Program-made: the position numbers and the translations under genes | NCBI GenBank assembly: GCA_012523535.1 | Contig: JAAYII010000039.1 | Span: 1 to 15,901 of the forward strand | From: Peptococcaceae bacterium | GTDB lineage: Bacteria > Bacillota > Desulfitobacteriia > Desulfitobacteriales > Syntrophobotulaceae | Reading direction: 5' to 3' | DNA length: 15,901 nucleotides | Notes under the pieces: model-generated | What the model saw: the letters and a program-made list of their open reading frames with translations, nothing else | What the model was told of the DNA's origin: nothing | The model's database searches: none | Shown here: piece after piece, positions 15,762-15,901 of the stretch | Numbering within the stretch: position 1 is the first letter of the stretch | Layout: each line of letters begins with the position of its first letter

Positions 15762-15901
15762 AACTTTTCTTCCTTCCTTACAAGTTCAAAGAAATAATCA
15801 AAGAGGAAACCCGTATCCAAAGGCCCGGGAGCGGCTTCAGGGTGAAACTGAACGGAAAAAGCCGGCATATTCAAATATTCGATCCCTTCGCAGGTTCCAT
15901 C
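15752..15901 (-). CDS. carA: Carbamoyl-phosphate synthase small (glutaminase) subunit, C-terminal end
   Basis: Only the last 49 residues and the stop of this gene lie in the window; the rest is beyond the right edge. The visible part, read from the edge, contains FSVQFHPEAAPGP followed by DTGFLFDYF. The HPE triplet is the His-Glu part of the class-I glutamine amidotransferase triad, and VQFHPEA-PGP-DT is the usual CarA C-terminus. CarA releases ammonia from glutamine and channels it to CarB. Its TGA stop (15752-15754) lies 10 nt inside the carB start, a classical translational-coupling overlap. The annotation rests on this short but very characteristic stretch and on the adjoining carB. Confidence 0.92.
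   Translation of the reverse strand, partial: DGTCEGIEYLNMPAFSVQFHPEAAPGPLDTGFLFDYFFELVRKEEKLCR

Noticed and set aside
1..15901. CRISPR arrays, tRNA/rRNA genes, insertion sequences or phage genes
   Set aside because: No regularly spaced repeats, cloverleaf-like sequences, transposase motifs or terminal inverted repeats were seen; the window reads as ordinary chromosomal operons.

Overview
The window looks like chromosomal DNA from an anaerobic, Gram-positive-type Clostridia bacterium. The evidence is a glycyl radical enzyme (oxygen-sensitive chemistry), AGGAGG-type ribosome binding sites, a lipoprotein-anchored solute-binding protein and moderate-to-low GC. A Peptococcaceae-like relative is plausible, but that is inference: no rRNA or marker gene fixes the taxon.

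Left part (1-6800): a divergent catabolic locus. On the minus strand, in transcription order, lie a glycyl radical enzyme (5220-2800), a TRAP transporter binding protein (dctP-like, 2754-1642), a small TRAP membrane subunit (dctQ-like, 1516-974) and the large TRAP permease (dctM-like, 907 to the left edge, incomplete). Facing away from it is a MocR-type regulator, a GntR helix-turn-helix fused to a PLP aminotransferase-like domain (5355-6800). The layout suggests a module in which the regulator senses a compound, TRAP imports it and the radical enzyme cleaves or rearranges it. The substrate cannot be read from sequence, and no radical-SAM activase is visible.

Middle (6801-9122): a roughly 470-base intergenic region with one terminator-like hairpin after the regulator, a plausible sigma-A promoter and a second, very strong terminator hairpin just upstream of asnB, a glutamine-dependent asparagine synthetase. 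The second hairpin suggests premature termination control of asnB. A 21-bp imperfect tandem repeat covers the point where asnB and the next gene converge.

Right part (9144-15901, minus strand): an apparent pyrimidine/arginine operon read from right to left: carA (only its C-terminus is in the window), carB, and a PEP-synthase-like ATP-grasp protein. The carB frame is unusual. After a complete carbamoyl-phosphate synthase large subunit it runs on without a stop into a complete DapF-fold (diaminopimelate epimerase) domain. That domain keeps the expected ligand-contact residues at the expected spacing but has Ser and Ala in place of the two catalytic cysteines, so it looks like a ligand-binding or pseudoenzyme module fused to CPSase. 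This fusion and the uncharacterised radical enzyme/TRAP/MocR locus are the two most interesting parts of the window.
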